From positions 1 through 34,588 of the forward strand of contig NZ_BNBO01000079.1 in NCBI RefSeq assembly GCF_014655955.1: a DNA stretch of 34,588 nt, read 5' to 3'. Source of the DNA: Kitasatospora indigofera. Lineage in GTDB: Bacteria > Actinomycetota > Actinomycetes > Streptomycetales > Streptomycetaceae. Below, piece by piece: positions 7,174 through 14,560 of the stretch. Position numbers and translations under genes: made by a program. Position 1 is the first letter of the stretch, and each line of letters starts with the position of its first letter. The notes beneath the pieces were generated by a model, which worked only from the letters and a program-made list of their open reading frames with translations, was not told where the DNA came from and ran no database searches.

Positions 7174-8211
7174 GGGCCGGGCCCGGCCGGCCGCCGGCCC
7201 CAGCCGGGCCAGCACGTCGAGCAGGCGGTCCCGGTCGGCCAGCACCTCCGGCGGCAGCGACACGTACAGCTGGAGGGTGGTCACCCCGGGCAGGTGGTAG
7301 CGCAGGATCTGCTCCCGGCACTCCTCGGGCGAGCCGCTGACGAACAGCCCCCGGACCAGCTCCTCGGGCAGCGCCCGGCGTGCGCCCTCCTCGTCGCCGG
7401 CCGCCCAGAGCCGGTGCGTCTCGCGCAGCAGCTCGCCGTTGCCCAGCCACTCGTGGAACTTGCGGTACGGCTCCCGGTTGAGGATCCAGGCCAGGAAGGG
7501 CCGGGCGGCGCGCTGCGCGTGGGCGGCGTCCTCGGTCGGGCTGACGAACACCTTGACGACCAGCTCCTTGCCCGGCGGCTGCGGGCCGACGGCGGCCAGC
7601 ACCGTGGGGACGTCCTCGGGGCGGAGCAGGTTGCTGATCGCGCCGTCCCCCTCGGTGAAGCCGAGCCGGAGCATGCCGGGCCGCAGGGCGCCGAGCAGCA
7701 CCTTCACCGGCGCGGCCGGCGGGTGCGGCAGCTGGTAGCCGGCGATCGAGAAGGTGTCGAAGTCACCGGCGACGTGTTCGCCGCGCAGGGCGCGGGTGAC
7801 GAACCGCAGGACGTCCCGGGTGCGCTTGAACGGCTCCTCGAAAGGGATCCCGTTGATGTCGGCGACGTGCGCCGGGACGGACGCCCCGAGCCCCAGCAGC
7901 ACGCGGCCCGGGGCGAGTTGGGCGAGCGTCGCGGCGGTCTGGGCGAGCACCGCCGGGCCCCGGGTCTGCACCGGGACGACGGCCGTCCCGATCCGGAGCG
8001 AGGGGGACCAGGCGGCGGTGGCCGCGAGCGGGGTGAAGGCGTCGGTGCCGCCGCCCTCGGCCGTCCACACGTCGGTGTAGCCCAGCTCCGGCAGCCGCTC
8101 CACCAGGAAGCGGTGCCGGTCGAGGGAGAGGCCGGGCAGCGGCAGGGTGATTCCCCAACCGGGCGGCGACGGCGCCCCGGTCGGGCCCGGCGCGTCGTGG
8201 AGGGTGGTCAT
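7171..8211 (-). CDS. LLM-class (luciferase-like) flavin/F420-dependent oxidoreductase
   Basis: A 346-residue TIM-barrel monooxygenase or oxidoreductase of the bacterial luciferase family, cytoplasmic, using FMNH2 or F420. Characteristic segments are WGITLPLPGLSLDRHRFLVE, LRIGTAVVPVQTRGPAVLAQTAATLAQLAPGRVLLGLGAS and a late GSPEECREQILRY. It is the last gene of the transporter operon, 123 bp after the binding-protein gene, so it may act on the imported compound. The choice between FMN and F420 and the substrate are unknown. GGAAGG lies 11 nt before the ATG, a somewhat long spacing. Confidence 0.88.
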   Translation of the reverse strand: MTTLHDAPGPTGAPSPPGWGITLPLPGLSLDRHRFLVERLPELGYTDVWTAEGGGTDAFTPLAATAAWSPSLRIGTAVVPVQTRGPAVLAQTAATLAQLAPGRVLLGLGASVPAHVADINGIPFEEPFKRTRDVLRFVTRALRGEHVAGDFDTFSIAGYQLPHPPAAPVKVLLGALRPGMLRLGFTEGDGAISNLLRPEDVPTVLAAVGPQPPGKELVVKVFVSPTEDAAHAQRAARPFLAWILNREPYRKFHEWLGNGELLRETHRLWAAGDEEGARRALPEELVRGLFVSGSPEECREQILRYHLPGVTTLQLYVSLPPEVLADRDRLLDVLARLGPAAGRARP

Positions 8212-8229
8212 GGTGGTGGTGCCCTTCCT

Positions 8230-8301
8230 GGTGGCGCGGGACGGCGGCGGTGGTGCTGGACAAGGGGACGGCGGGACGGCGGCGGTGGCGCGGGACGGCG
8301 G
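8230..8301. repeat. 18-bp direct repeat in the binding protein/LLM gap
   Basis: GGTGGCGCGGGACGGCGG is present exactly at 8230-8247 and 8284-8301, 54 bp apart, with related GGGACGGCGG fragments between. It lies between the binding-protein stop codon and the LLM start, so in the operon mRNA it would be a C-rich intercistronic spacer. Confidence 0.7.
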
Positions 8302-8334
8302 GCGCGCGGTGCCGCGCCGGCCGGCCGCTCGGGG

Positions 8335-9999
8335 CTACGTGCTCACCCACACCGTGGTCAGGTCGAGGAACCAGGACTGCGGCTGCACCAGGCCCTGCAC
8401 CTTGGGCGAAAGCGCCCGCGGGTTGCGGTCGTTCACCACGAACAGCCACGGCGCGTCCTGGGTGACCTGGGACAGGGCACTCCGGTAGTCGGTCCGGCGC
8501 GCCGTCCGGTCCGGCGAGGCGGCCGCCGAACCGAGCAGCTGGTCCACCTTCGGGTTGCTGTAGTGGCCCGTCCAGAAGGGGCTCTTGCTGCCGATGAACA
8601 GCGGGAGCAGCGCCTCGGACTGGAACAGCGTGGTCGACTGGGCGACGGCGTCCGAGCCGAGGGCGACCTCGCCCTTCGCCTCCGCGCCGATCAGGGTGGA
8701 CCAGTCGGTGGTCCGGATCTCGACCTTGATGCCCACCGCGGCGAGGTCGCGCTGGATCGCCTCGGTGATCGGCACCGGCAGCAGGTTGCCCGACCCCGCG
8801 GTCGGCACGGTCACCGAGGTGGTGAACCCGTCGGCGCGGCCGGCCTCGGCGAGCAACTGCTTCGCCTTGGCGGGGTCGTAGGAGTAGAGGTCGCCGGCCG
8901 GGTCGTAGGCGAAGGTCGCCCGGGGCGCGGCCTGGTAGGCGGGGTCGGCCGTGCCGTGCAGCAGCTTCTCCGCGATGGCCTTGCGGTCGACGGCGTAGTT
9001 GGCCGCCTGCCGCACCCGGGGGTCGTTCCAGGGCGCCTTCGAGCCGTCCAGGATCCAGTACCAGAGGTGGTCGTAGCTGTTGGTGGCGATCCGCGCGCCC
9101 TCGGCCTTGAGGCTGTCGATGTCGTCCGGGTTGGGGTACTCGATCCAGTTCACCCCGCCCGAGCGCAGGGCGGCGGTGCGGGCGGCGACGTCCGGCAGCG
9201 GCTTGATCACCAGCTTGTCGAGCCTGGGTGCCCCGCGCCAGTAGTCCTTGTTGGCGACCAGTTCGATCTGCTGCCCCTCGGTCTGCGAGGCGAAGGCGAA
9301 CGGGCCCGTCCCGACCGGGTGCCGGGCGAAGCCGGCCGAGCCGGTGGCCCGCACGGCGGCGGGGCTGGCGATCAGGACGTGCGCGAGGTCCTCCGGGAAG
9401 TGGCCGTTCGGGTCCTTGGTGACCAGCTCCACGTGGTCGGCGTCGGTCTTCCGGTACTGGACGATGCCGCCCGCGTACTCCTTGGCCGCGGCGCCGAGCG
9501 CGTCGGTGTAGAACTCGCTGCCCTTGGCGAGGTAGCGGTCCAGGTTGAAGACGACGGCGTCGGCGTCGAACGGCGTGCCGTCCTGGAACTTCACGCCCTT
9601 GCGCAGGGCGAAGGTCCAGGTCCTGGCGTCGGCGGCGACCGTCCAGGACTCGGCCAGCGCGCCGGTGATCTCCGGCGGGGCGTCCGTCCCGGACAGGTCG
9701 TAGCGGGTGAGGCCCTCGTAGATCTGGAAGCTGACCAGCCGCTTGCCCTCGAACCCGGCGCCGCCGATCACGGTGTCGGGGTTGGGCAGTTTGCCGGTGG
9801 CGCCGATGACGAGGGTGCCGCCGCGGCCGCCGGAGGCCGCGTCGCCGGCCCCCGCCGCGCTGCCGGTGGCGGCGCAGCCGACCGTGCTCAGCAGCAGCGC
9901 GGCGGCGGCCAGTGCGCCGACGGACGGCCGGGCGGCGCGGCCGGGTCCGGCAGCGGTGCGGCCGGGCCGGACGGTACGTCCCGGGTGATGGTGCGTCAT
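8335..9999 (-). CDS. ABC transporter solute-binding lipoprotein, family 5 (peptide/nickel type)
   Basis: A 554-residue extracytoplasmic lipoprotein of the SBP_bac_5 family. The long N-terminus (residues 1-25, Arg/Pro-rich) precedes a hydrophobic stretch and the lipobox STVGC with Cys42. Family signatures include GGTLVIG, VSFQIYEGLTRYD, LAESWTV, WTFALRKGVKFQDGTPFDADAVVFNLDR and HPVGTGPFAF. It delivers the ligand to the permease pair encoded upstream. The ligand may be an oligopeptide, a nickel chelate or another small molecule; sequence alone does not say. AAGGA at 8-nt spacing supports the ATG. It follows the ATPase genes with a 68-bp gap. Confidence 0.93.
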   Translation of the reverse strand: MTHHHPGRTVRPGRTAAGPGRAARPSVGALAAAALLLSTVGCAATGSAAGAGDAASGGRGGTLVIGATGKLPNPDTVIGGAGFEGKRLVSFQIYEGLTRYDLSGTDAPPEITGALAESWTVAADARTWTFALRKGVKFQDGTPFDADAVVFNLDRYLAKGSEFYTDALGAAAKEYAGGIVQYRKTDADHVELVTKDPNGHFPEDLAHVLIASPAAVRATGSAGFARHPVGTGPFAFASQTEGQQIELVANKDYWRGAPRLDKLVIKPLPDVAARTAALRSGGVNWIEYPNPDDIDSLKAEGARIATNSYDHLWYWILDGSKAPWNDPRVRQAANYAVDRKAIAEKLLHGTADPAYQAAPRATFAYDPAGDLYSYDPAKAKQLLAEAGRADGFTTSVTVPTAGSGNLLPVPITEAIQRDLAAVGIKVEIRTTDWSTLIGAEAKGEVALGSDAVAQSTTLFQSEALLPLFIGSKSPFWTGHYSNPKVDQLLGSAAASPDRTARRTDYRSALSQVTQDAPWLFVVNDRNPRALSPKVQGLVQPQSWFLDLTTVWVST

Positions 10000-10067
10000 G
10001 GTGGTGGTTCCTTGCCGTTCGGGGGAAAGCGGGTACGGGGAAGGGACGTTCGGGGTGACGGCCGGCC

Positions 10068-10994
10068 TCAGGGCGGTGCCGCCGTCGGGGCCGCGGGGGC
10101 GGTCCGGCCGGTGGCGGCGGCGAGCAGGGCGCGGGTGTACGGGTCGGCGGGGGCGTCCCAGAGCGCGGCGGCCGGGCCCTCCTCGACCACCCGGCCGTTC
10201 CGCAGCACCAGCACGTGCTCGGCCAGGTGCCGGACCACGGCGAGGTCGTGCGAGATGAACAGGTAGGCCAGGCCGGTGCGCTCGCGCAGCTCCGTCAGCA
10301 GGTCGACCACCCGGGCCTGGGCGCCGCGATCGAGCGCCGAGGTCGGCTCGTCGCAGACCACCAGGTCGGGGCCGGTGGCCAGGGCCCGGGCGATCGCCAC
10401 CCGTTGCAGCTGCCCGCCGGACAGTTCGCGGGGGCGGCGCCGGGCCAGCTCCGGTTCGAGGCCGACCTGGCGGAACAGCGCGGCGACCCGCTCGGCCCGT
10501 TCCGGCCGCGGGGTGCCGTGCACCCGCAGGGCGAGGGCGACGGCCTCGCCGGCCCGCAGGGCCGGGTTCAGCGAGCCGCGCGGGTTCTGCGGGACGAACT
10601 GGAGCCGGGCCCGGACGGCCCGGGCCGCCCGGCCGCGCAGCCGGTACGGGTCGTGCCCGGCGAACCGGACGGTGCCCGCGTCCGGCGCCAGCAGGCCGAG
10701 GACGAGCCGGGCCAGCGTGGACTTGCCGGACCCGGACTCGCCGACCAGGCCGGTGGCCCCGCCGGCGGCGATCCGCAGGCTGACGCCGTCCAGGGCGAGC
10801 TGCCCGCCCGGGTAGCGCTTCACCGCCCGCTCGACCGCGAGCAGCGGTGCCCCGCCGGTCGTGGTGCCGGGATCACTGTCGGGCTCACGGCCGGGATCGC
10901 TGTCGGGCTTACGGCCGGGATCGCGGCCGGACTCGCGGCCGGTGCCGACGCCGGCGCCGGCGGCCCGAGCGCCGACGGGCCCTTCCGCGCTCAT
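10068..10994 (-). CDS. Oligopeptide/dipeptide ABC transporter ATPase (DppF/OppF-like)
   Basis: A 308-residue ATP-binding subunit. Walker A is GESGSGKST at residues 85-93, the Q-loop is QFVPQNPRGSLNP, the signature is LSGGQLQR, Walker B is LVVCDEPTSALD, and the switch His is in FISHDLAVV. It powers uptake by the adjacent permeases. The first 45 residues are a Gly/Arg/Pro/Asp-rich extension encoded by three 24-bp tandem repeats, absent from typical family members. The ATG overlaps the TGA of the preceding ATPase gene by 4 bases (ATGA), indicating translational coupling. Confidence 0.93.
   Translation of the reverse strand: MSAEGPVGARAAGAGVGTGRESGRDPGRKPDSDPGREPDSDPGTTTGGAPLLAVERAVKRYPGGQLALDGVSLRIAAGGATGLVGESGSGKSTLARLVLGLLAPDAGTVRFAGHDPYRLRGRAARAVRARLQFVPQNPRGSLNPALRAGEAVALALRVHGTPRPERAERVAALFRQVGLEPELARRRPRELSGGQLQRVAIARALATGPDLVVCDEPTSALDRGAQARVVDLLTELRERTGLAYLFISHDLAVVRHLAEHVLVLRNGRVVEEGPAAALWDAPADPYTRALLAAATGRTAPAAPTAAPP
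10867..10938. repeat. 24-bp tandem repeat inside the DppF-like gene
   Basis: Three consecutive 24-bp units (10867-10890, 10891-10914, 10915-10938) differ at a few positions. They are in frame and encode an 8-residue repeat close to GRxPDSDP in the N-terminal extension of the ATPase. Copy number could vary between strains. Confidence 0.85.
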
Positions 10995-11857
10995 CGGCCG
11001 GCTCCCGGCCGCGCGGCCACCAGGGCGGCGGTGAACGGGTGCGCCGGCCGGGCGAGCACCTGCCCGGCCGGGCCGGTCTCGACGATCCGCCCGGCCCGCA
11101 TCACGGCCACCGTGCCGCCCACCCGGCGGGCGACCGCGAGGTCGTGGGTGACCAGCAGCAGGGCGAGCCCCTGCTCGGCGCGCAGCGCGGCCAGCAGGTC
11201 CAGGACCTCGGCCTGGACGAGCGCGTCGAGGGCGGTGGTCGGCTCGTCCGCGACCAGCAGGCCGGGGTCGCCGCAGAGCGCGAGGGCCAGGGCGGCGCGC
11301 TGGCGCAGCCCGCCGGAGAGTTCGTGCGGACGGCTCCGGGCGATCCGGCCCGGATCGGGGAGGCCGGCCCGGGCGAGCAGCGCGGCGGCGGCCGGCCCGG
11401 CCGCCCGGCGGTTCGCGGCCCGGCGGTGCCGGAGCAGGACCTCGACGAGCTGCGGGCCGATCCGGCGCAGCGGGTCGAGCGCGCCGGCCGGGTCCTGCGG
11501 GAGGTAGCCGATCCGGCGGCCGCGGACCCGGCCGAGGGCGCGTTCGTCCAGAGCCGTCAGGTCGGTGCCGTCGAGGTGGATCCGTCCGGTGACCCGGGCC
11601 GTCCGGCCGGGCAGGCCGAGGACAGACCGGGCGACGGTGCTCTTGCCGCTGCCGGACTCGCCGAGCAGGACGAGCGCGTCCCCGGGCGCGACGGTGAGCG
11701 AGACCCCGTCCACCGCCCTGACCAGGCCGCCGGGGGTGGGGTAGCCGACCGTGAGGTCGTCGACCCGGAGCCGGGCGGCGGCGAAGGCGGGGGCAGAGCC
11801 GGGAGCGGGGCCGGGGGCAGGGCCGGGGGCGGGGGCCGAGCCGAGGGCGGGGGTCAT
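10991..11857 (-). CDS. Oligopeptide/dipeptide ABC transporter ATPase (DppD/OppD-like)
   Basis: A 288-residue ATP-binding subunit. Walker A is GESGSGKST at 66-74, the Q-loop region is GYLPQDPAGALDPL, the signature is LSGGLRQR, Walker B is LLVADEPTTALD, and the switch His is in LVTHDLAVA. It pairs with the DppF-like subunit as a heterodimer. The first 25 residues are a Pro/Ala/Gly repeat (PAPGPAPGPAPG). Its ATG overlaps the stop codon of the permease gene and its own TGA overlaps the next ATG, both as ATGA, so translation of the operon is coupled. Confidence 0.93.
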   Translation of the reverse strand: MTPALGSAPAPGPAPGPAPGSAPAFAAARLRVDDLTVGYPTPGGLVRAVDGVSLTVAPGDALVLLGESGSGKSTVARSVLGLPGRTARVTGRIHLDGTDLTALDERALGRVRGRRIGYLPQDPAGALDPLRRIGPQLVEVLLRHRRAANRRAAGPAAAALLARAGLPDPGRIARSRPHELSGGLRQRAALALALCGDPGLLVADEPTTALDALVQAEVLDLLAALRAEQGLALLLVTHDLAVARRVGGTVAVMRAGRIVETGPAGQVLARPAHPFTAALVAARPGAGR

Positions 11858-12891
11858 CGGGTGGCCTCCGGGGCGGGGTGGCGGCCGCGGTCGGACGACC
11901 CGGCGCCGCTGTCGTGGGATTCGCCGATGGCACCGGTGGCGCCGGCGCTGTGGGACTCGTCGCCGCCGATCCGTTGGCGCAGGGCCTCGCCGAGGGTGTT
12001 GAAGACCACCGAGGCGGCGAGCACGGTCAGCGCCGGCTGGATCGCGATCCAGGGGTGGGTGAGCAGGCTGGGGCGCAGTTCGTCGAGCATCGCGCCCCAT
12101 TCGGCGGCCGGCGGTGCCACCCCGATGCCGAGCAGCGAGAGCCCGGCCGCGTACACGACGGCGAGCCCGACCAGCGACGAGCTGTAGACCAGGACGACCG
12201 GCGCGACCACCGGCAGCACCTGCCGCAGCGCCAGCACGAGGGGCCCGGCACCGCTGACCCGGGCGGCCTCCAGGTACTCGGCGGAGCGGATCCGCCGCGC
12301 CTCGGTGAAGGCGACCCGGGCCACCGCCGGGGTGAGCACCACCGACAGCGCGACCACGGTGGTGCCGGCGCCGGCCTCCAGCAGAGTGGCGACCGCGATC
12401 GCCAGCAGGATCCCGGGGAAGGCGTAGAGCACGTCGAGCGCGCGCAGCAGCACCTGTTCGGTGACCCGGCCGCCGAGCCCGGCGGTCACGCCCAGGGCGG
12501 TGCCGGCCAGGGTGGCGACGGCCACCGGGGCGATCCCGCAGGCCAGCGACGGCCGCGCGCCCAGCAGCAGCCGGCTGAGCATGTCCCGGCCCTGTCCGTC
12601 GGTGCCGAGCGGGTGTCCGGGGGCGCCGGGGTCGAGCAGCCGCTCGTGCAGCGAGCCCGCCGCGGGGTCGTAGGGGGCGAGCAGCGGTGCGGCCGCGGCC
12701 ACCAGCACCAGCAGGACGGCGAGAACGGCCGGCAGGGCCCGGCCGCCGGCCCCGAGCACGGCCCGCCACCGGGGACGGCCCGGACGGGAGCGGGCCGAGC
12801 GGGACCGGGAGGGGCCGGAACGGGACGGACGGGGACGGGAGGAGCGGGCGGGCCGCGGCGCGCGGGCGGGGACGGGACGCGGGCCGGTCAT
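11854..12891 (-). CDS. ABC transporter permease (DppC/OppC-like)
   Basis: A 345-residue inner-membrane permease. After a basic Arg/Pro/Ser-rich N-terminus (residues 1-40) comes a first membrane segment (ALPAVLAVLLVLVAAAAPLL), then the DppC-type segment HPLGTDGQGRDMLSRLLLGARPSL and about five more membrane spans. The EAA-like coupling loop is EYLEAARVSGAGPLVLALRQVLP. The C-terminal 40 residues are hydrophilic (GGDESHSAGATGAIGESHDSG) and longer than usual. Start and stop codons both lie in ATGA overlaps with neighbouring genes. Confidence 0.92.
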   Translation of the reverse strand: MTGPRPVPARAPRPARSSRPRPSRSGPSRSRSARSRPGRPRWRAVLGAGGRALPAVLAVLLVLVAAAAPLLAPYDPAAGSLHERLLDPGAPGHPLGTDGQGRDMLSRLLLGARPSLACGIAPVAVATLAGTALGVTAGLGGRVTEQVLLRALDVLYAFPGILLAIAVATLLEAGAGTTVVALSVVLTPAVARVAFTEARRIRSAEYLEAARVSGAGPLVLALRQVLPVVAPVVLVYSSSLVGLAVVYAAGLSLLGIGVAPPAAEWGAMLDELRPSLLTHPWIAIQPALTVLAASVVFNTLGEALRQRIGGDESHSAGATGAIGESHDSGAGSSDRGRHPAPEATR

Positions 12892-13838
12892 CGCGGGCTC
12901 CGGATCCGGGGGTCGATCAGCGCGTGCGCCGCGTCGACCAGGATGTTCACGCCCACGAAGGCCACCGCGACGACCAGCACCCCGCCCTGGACGACCGGCA
13001 GGTCGCGGGCCGACAGCGCGTCGTACAGCAGCCCGCCCAGGCCGGGCCAGGCGAACAGGGTCTCCACGAAGACCACGCCCTCCAGCAGGTAGGCGAGTTG
13101 CAGCCCGCCGATGGTGAGCAGGGCCGGCGCGGCGTTGTGCACGCAGTGCCGGAGCACCGCGGCGCGGCTCAGGCCCCGGGACCGCAGGGCGTCCGCGAGG
13201 TCCCCCGCCAGGACGCCGCCGAGCGCGGCCCGGAAGACCCGGGCGGTCAGGCCGAGCGGGACGACGGCGGCCGCCACGGCGGGCAGGACCAGGTGGCGCA
13301 GCAGGTCGGCGGTCCCGCCGCCGCCGAAGGCGTCGTGGGTGCCCCCGGCCGGCAGCAGCCGCCACCGGACGGCGAGGAGCGCGACCAGCAGCAGCGCCAC
13401 CGAGTACTGCGGGGCGGAGACGGCCAGGGTGCCGAGCGCGCCGGAGAGCCGGCCGGCGGCTCCGCGCGGCCGGCCGGCGCCGAGCGCGCCGAGCAGGACG
13501 CCGCCCACCAGGACGAGCAGGAACGCGGCGGCGGTCAGCAACAGGGTCTGGCCCAGGGCGGGCAGCAGGAGCTGCCGGACGGGCCGCTGGCCGGCGATCG
13601 AGACGCCGAGGTCGCCGCGGAGGGCGTGCCCCAGCCAATTGGCGTACCTGAGCGGCAACGGCTGGTCCAGGCCCAGGCGTTCGGTGAGCTCCCGGCGGGC
13701 CTCGGGCGGCGCGCCGGGGCCGAGGAAGGCCGTCAGCGGGTCGCCGGGGACGAGGGCGACGGTGGCGAACACCAGGGCGGTGACCCCGAGCAGGGTGGGC
13801 AGGGCGAGCAGCACCCTGCGCAGCAGGAACCGTCTCAT
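12888..13838 (-). CDS. ABC transporter permease (DppB/OppB-like)
   Basis: A 316-residue inner-membrane permease and the first gene of the transporter operon. It opens with MRRFLLRRVLLALPTLLGVTALVF, a standard DppB start, then VPGDPLTAFLGPGAPPEA and LGLDQPLPLRYANWLGHALRGDLGVS. The coupling loop is ADALRSRGLSRAAVLRHCVHNAA, and six membrane spans can be drawn. It forms the pore with the DppC-like subunit. I chose ATG at 13838 because this is where conserved sequence begins; an upstream frame continues but is low-complexity and looks non-coding. Confidence 0.92.
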   Translation of the reverse strand: MRRFLLRRVLLALPTLLGVTALVFATVALVPGDPLTAFLGPGAPPEARRELTERLGLDQPLPLRYANWLGHALRGDLGVSIAGQRPVRQLLLPALGQTLLLTAAAFLLVLVGGVLLGALGAGRPRGAAGRLSGALGTLAVSAPQYSVALLLVALLAVRWRLLPAGGTHDAFGGGGTADLLRHLVLPAVAAAVVPLGLTARVFRAALGGVLAGDLADALRSRGLSRAAVLRHCVHNAAPALLTIGGLQLAYLLEGVVFVETLFAWPGLGGLLYDALSARDLPVVQGGVLVVAVAFVGVNILVDAAHALIDPRIRSPR

Positions 13839-13937
13839 CGGCGCACCCGCCGGGGCGGGCCGGCGAGCCGGCCGGCGGCTCTCCGGCGGGCGGGGGCGGG
13901 CATCTGCGGTCCTTCCGGGGCAACGGTCACGGGTCTT

Positions 13938-14033
13938 GGGGTGCTGGGGAGTTGGGAGGCCGGGGCGTCGGGGCCTCGGGGCGTCGGGAGGTCGGGGCGT
14001 TGCGGTGCTGGGCGGTTGGGGTCGCGGGCAGTC
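13938..14033 (+). repeat. Degenerate octanucleotide tandem repeat, G-rich on plus strand
   Basis: Twelve consecutive 8-nt units of the general form GGGGNGTC/GGGNNNYY keep register over 96 bp; the best-conserved unit is GGGGCGTC. The plus strand has many closely spaced G3-G4 runs and could form quadruplexes. It lies 100-195 bp upstream of the permease start, between the operon and the palindrome at 14156. Eight is not a multiple of three, which argues against coding. Confidence 0.75.
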
Positions 14034-14155
14034 GGACGTCCGGCGGCGGAGGCGGCCGGCGGGTGGGAGCCCCGGGTCGCCGGCGCGGCTCGCGGGGCCG
14101 CCGGCCGCTGTGACGAAGGATCCGGATCCCGGCCGGCCGCAGCCAGGGAGGAATC

Positions 14156-14182
14156 GGTGCTGATACCCGGGGTCATAGCACC
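14156..14182. promoter_or_regulatory. 27-bp gapped near-palindrome, operator candidate
   Basis: GGTGCT and AGCACC form 6-bp outer arms, and ACCC/GGGT inner arms lie around the centre, with three mismatched pairs between. It lies about 34 bp upstream of the plus-strand -35 box at 14216, and would also fall near any minus-strand promoter for the transporter operon. Confidence 0.4.
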
Positions 14183-14215
14183 GGCGGCGTCGGCCGCTCA
14201 CCCCTCGGACCATCC

Positions 14216-14245
14216 TTGACCTGCGCCGAAGCGCCCAAATAGGCT
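14216..14245 (+). promoter_or_regulatory. Strong housekeeping-type promoter (TTGACC-N18-TAGGCT)
   Basis: TTGACC (14216-14221) and TAGGCT (14240-14245) are separated by 18 bp, a near-ideal actinomycete vegetative promoter and the best one in the window. The -10 ends 6 nt before ATG at 14252, so the transcript should start at or next to that codon. Confidence 0.75.
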
Positions 14246-14251
14246 GGTGCC

Positions 14252-14350
14252 ATGGCAGATTGGCGGACCGACTTCACCCTGGTCGGCATCGGCGGCTCGT
14301 GGCACCGCAGGTGCTTCGACGAGCGCTGTCCCGCCCGCGCCGGGCACTGA
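14252..14350 (+). CDS. Leaderless 32-residue small ORF
   Basis: The ORF encodes 32 residues beginning MADWRTDFTLVGIGGSW and ending CFDERCPARAGH, with two Cys residues six apart and four Arg or His in the middle. I do not recognise a family. Evidence that it is translated is positional: the ATG sits 6 nt after the -10 of a very strong promoter, exactly where a leaderless transcript would begin. It precedes the XRE regulator by 210 bp in the same direction, so it could be an upstream leader ORF that attenuates expression of the regulator, or an independent small peptide. It is not of the common streptomycete RxHxDL leader-peptide type. Confidence 0.5.
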   Translation: MADWRTDFTLVGIGGSWHRRCFDERCPARAGH

Positions 14351-14560
14351 CCGCCCCACGGAAGCCGCCCCGGACCACCGCCGGCCGGCCGCCCCTGGCC
14401 CCGACGGCCCCACGGCCAGCTCGGAAGCCCCGCCGTTCCGAAGCCCCGCCGCCCCGGGGAGCTGCCCCGGCCCGACGGCGGCCGACGGCCCGGCCGCGTC
14501 GTCGTACCGCCGCGCCGTACCGGGCGCGGCCCCAGCCACGCTCGATGGGAACGCCCCGCC

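Larger units (their letters stand above)
13839..14251. other. Divergent control region between transporter operon and small ORF
   Basis: About 410 bases without a convincing gene. It must contain the promoter of the minus-strand transporter operon. Visible elements are a degenerate octanucleotide repeat (13938-14033), a near-palindrome (14156-14182) and a strong plus-strand promoter at its right edge. A minus-strand frame from 14176 ends in an ATGA overlap with the permease start, but its product is a Pro/Arg/Ala-rich string without recognisable features. Confidence 0.6.

Noticed and set aside
7294..10266. 990-residue plus-strand frame opposite the LLM and binding-protein genes
   Set aside because: Antisense shadow of two recognised genes; low-complexity product with no motifs and no ribosome site.
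13835..14176. 113-codon minus-strand frame ending in an ATGA overlap with the DppB-like gene
   Set aside because: The overlap is tempting, but the product is a Pro/Arg/Ala string, the frame runs through the octanucleotide repeat and there is no ribosome site. Conservation data could revive it.
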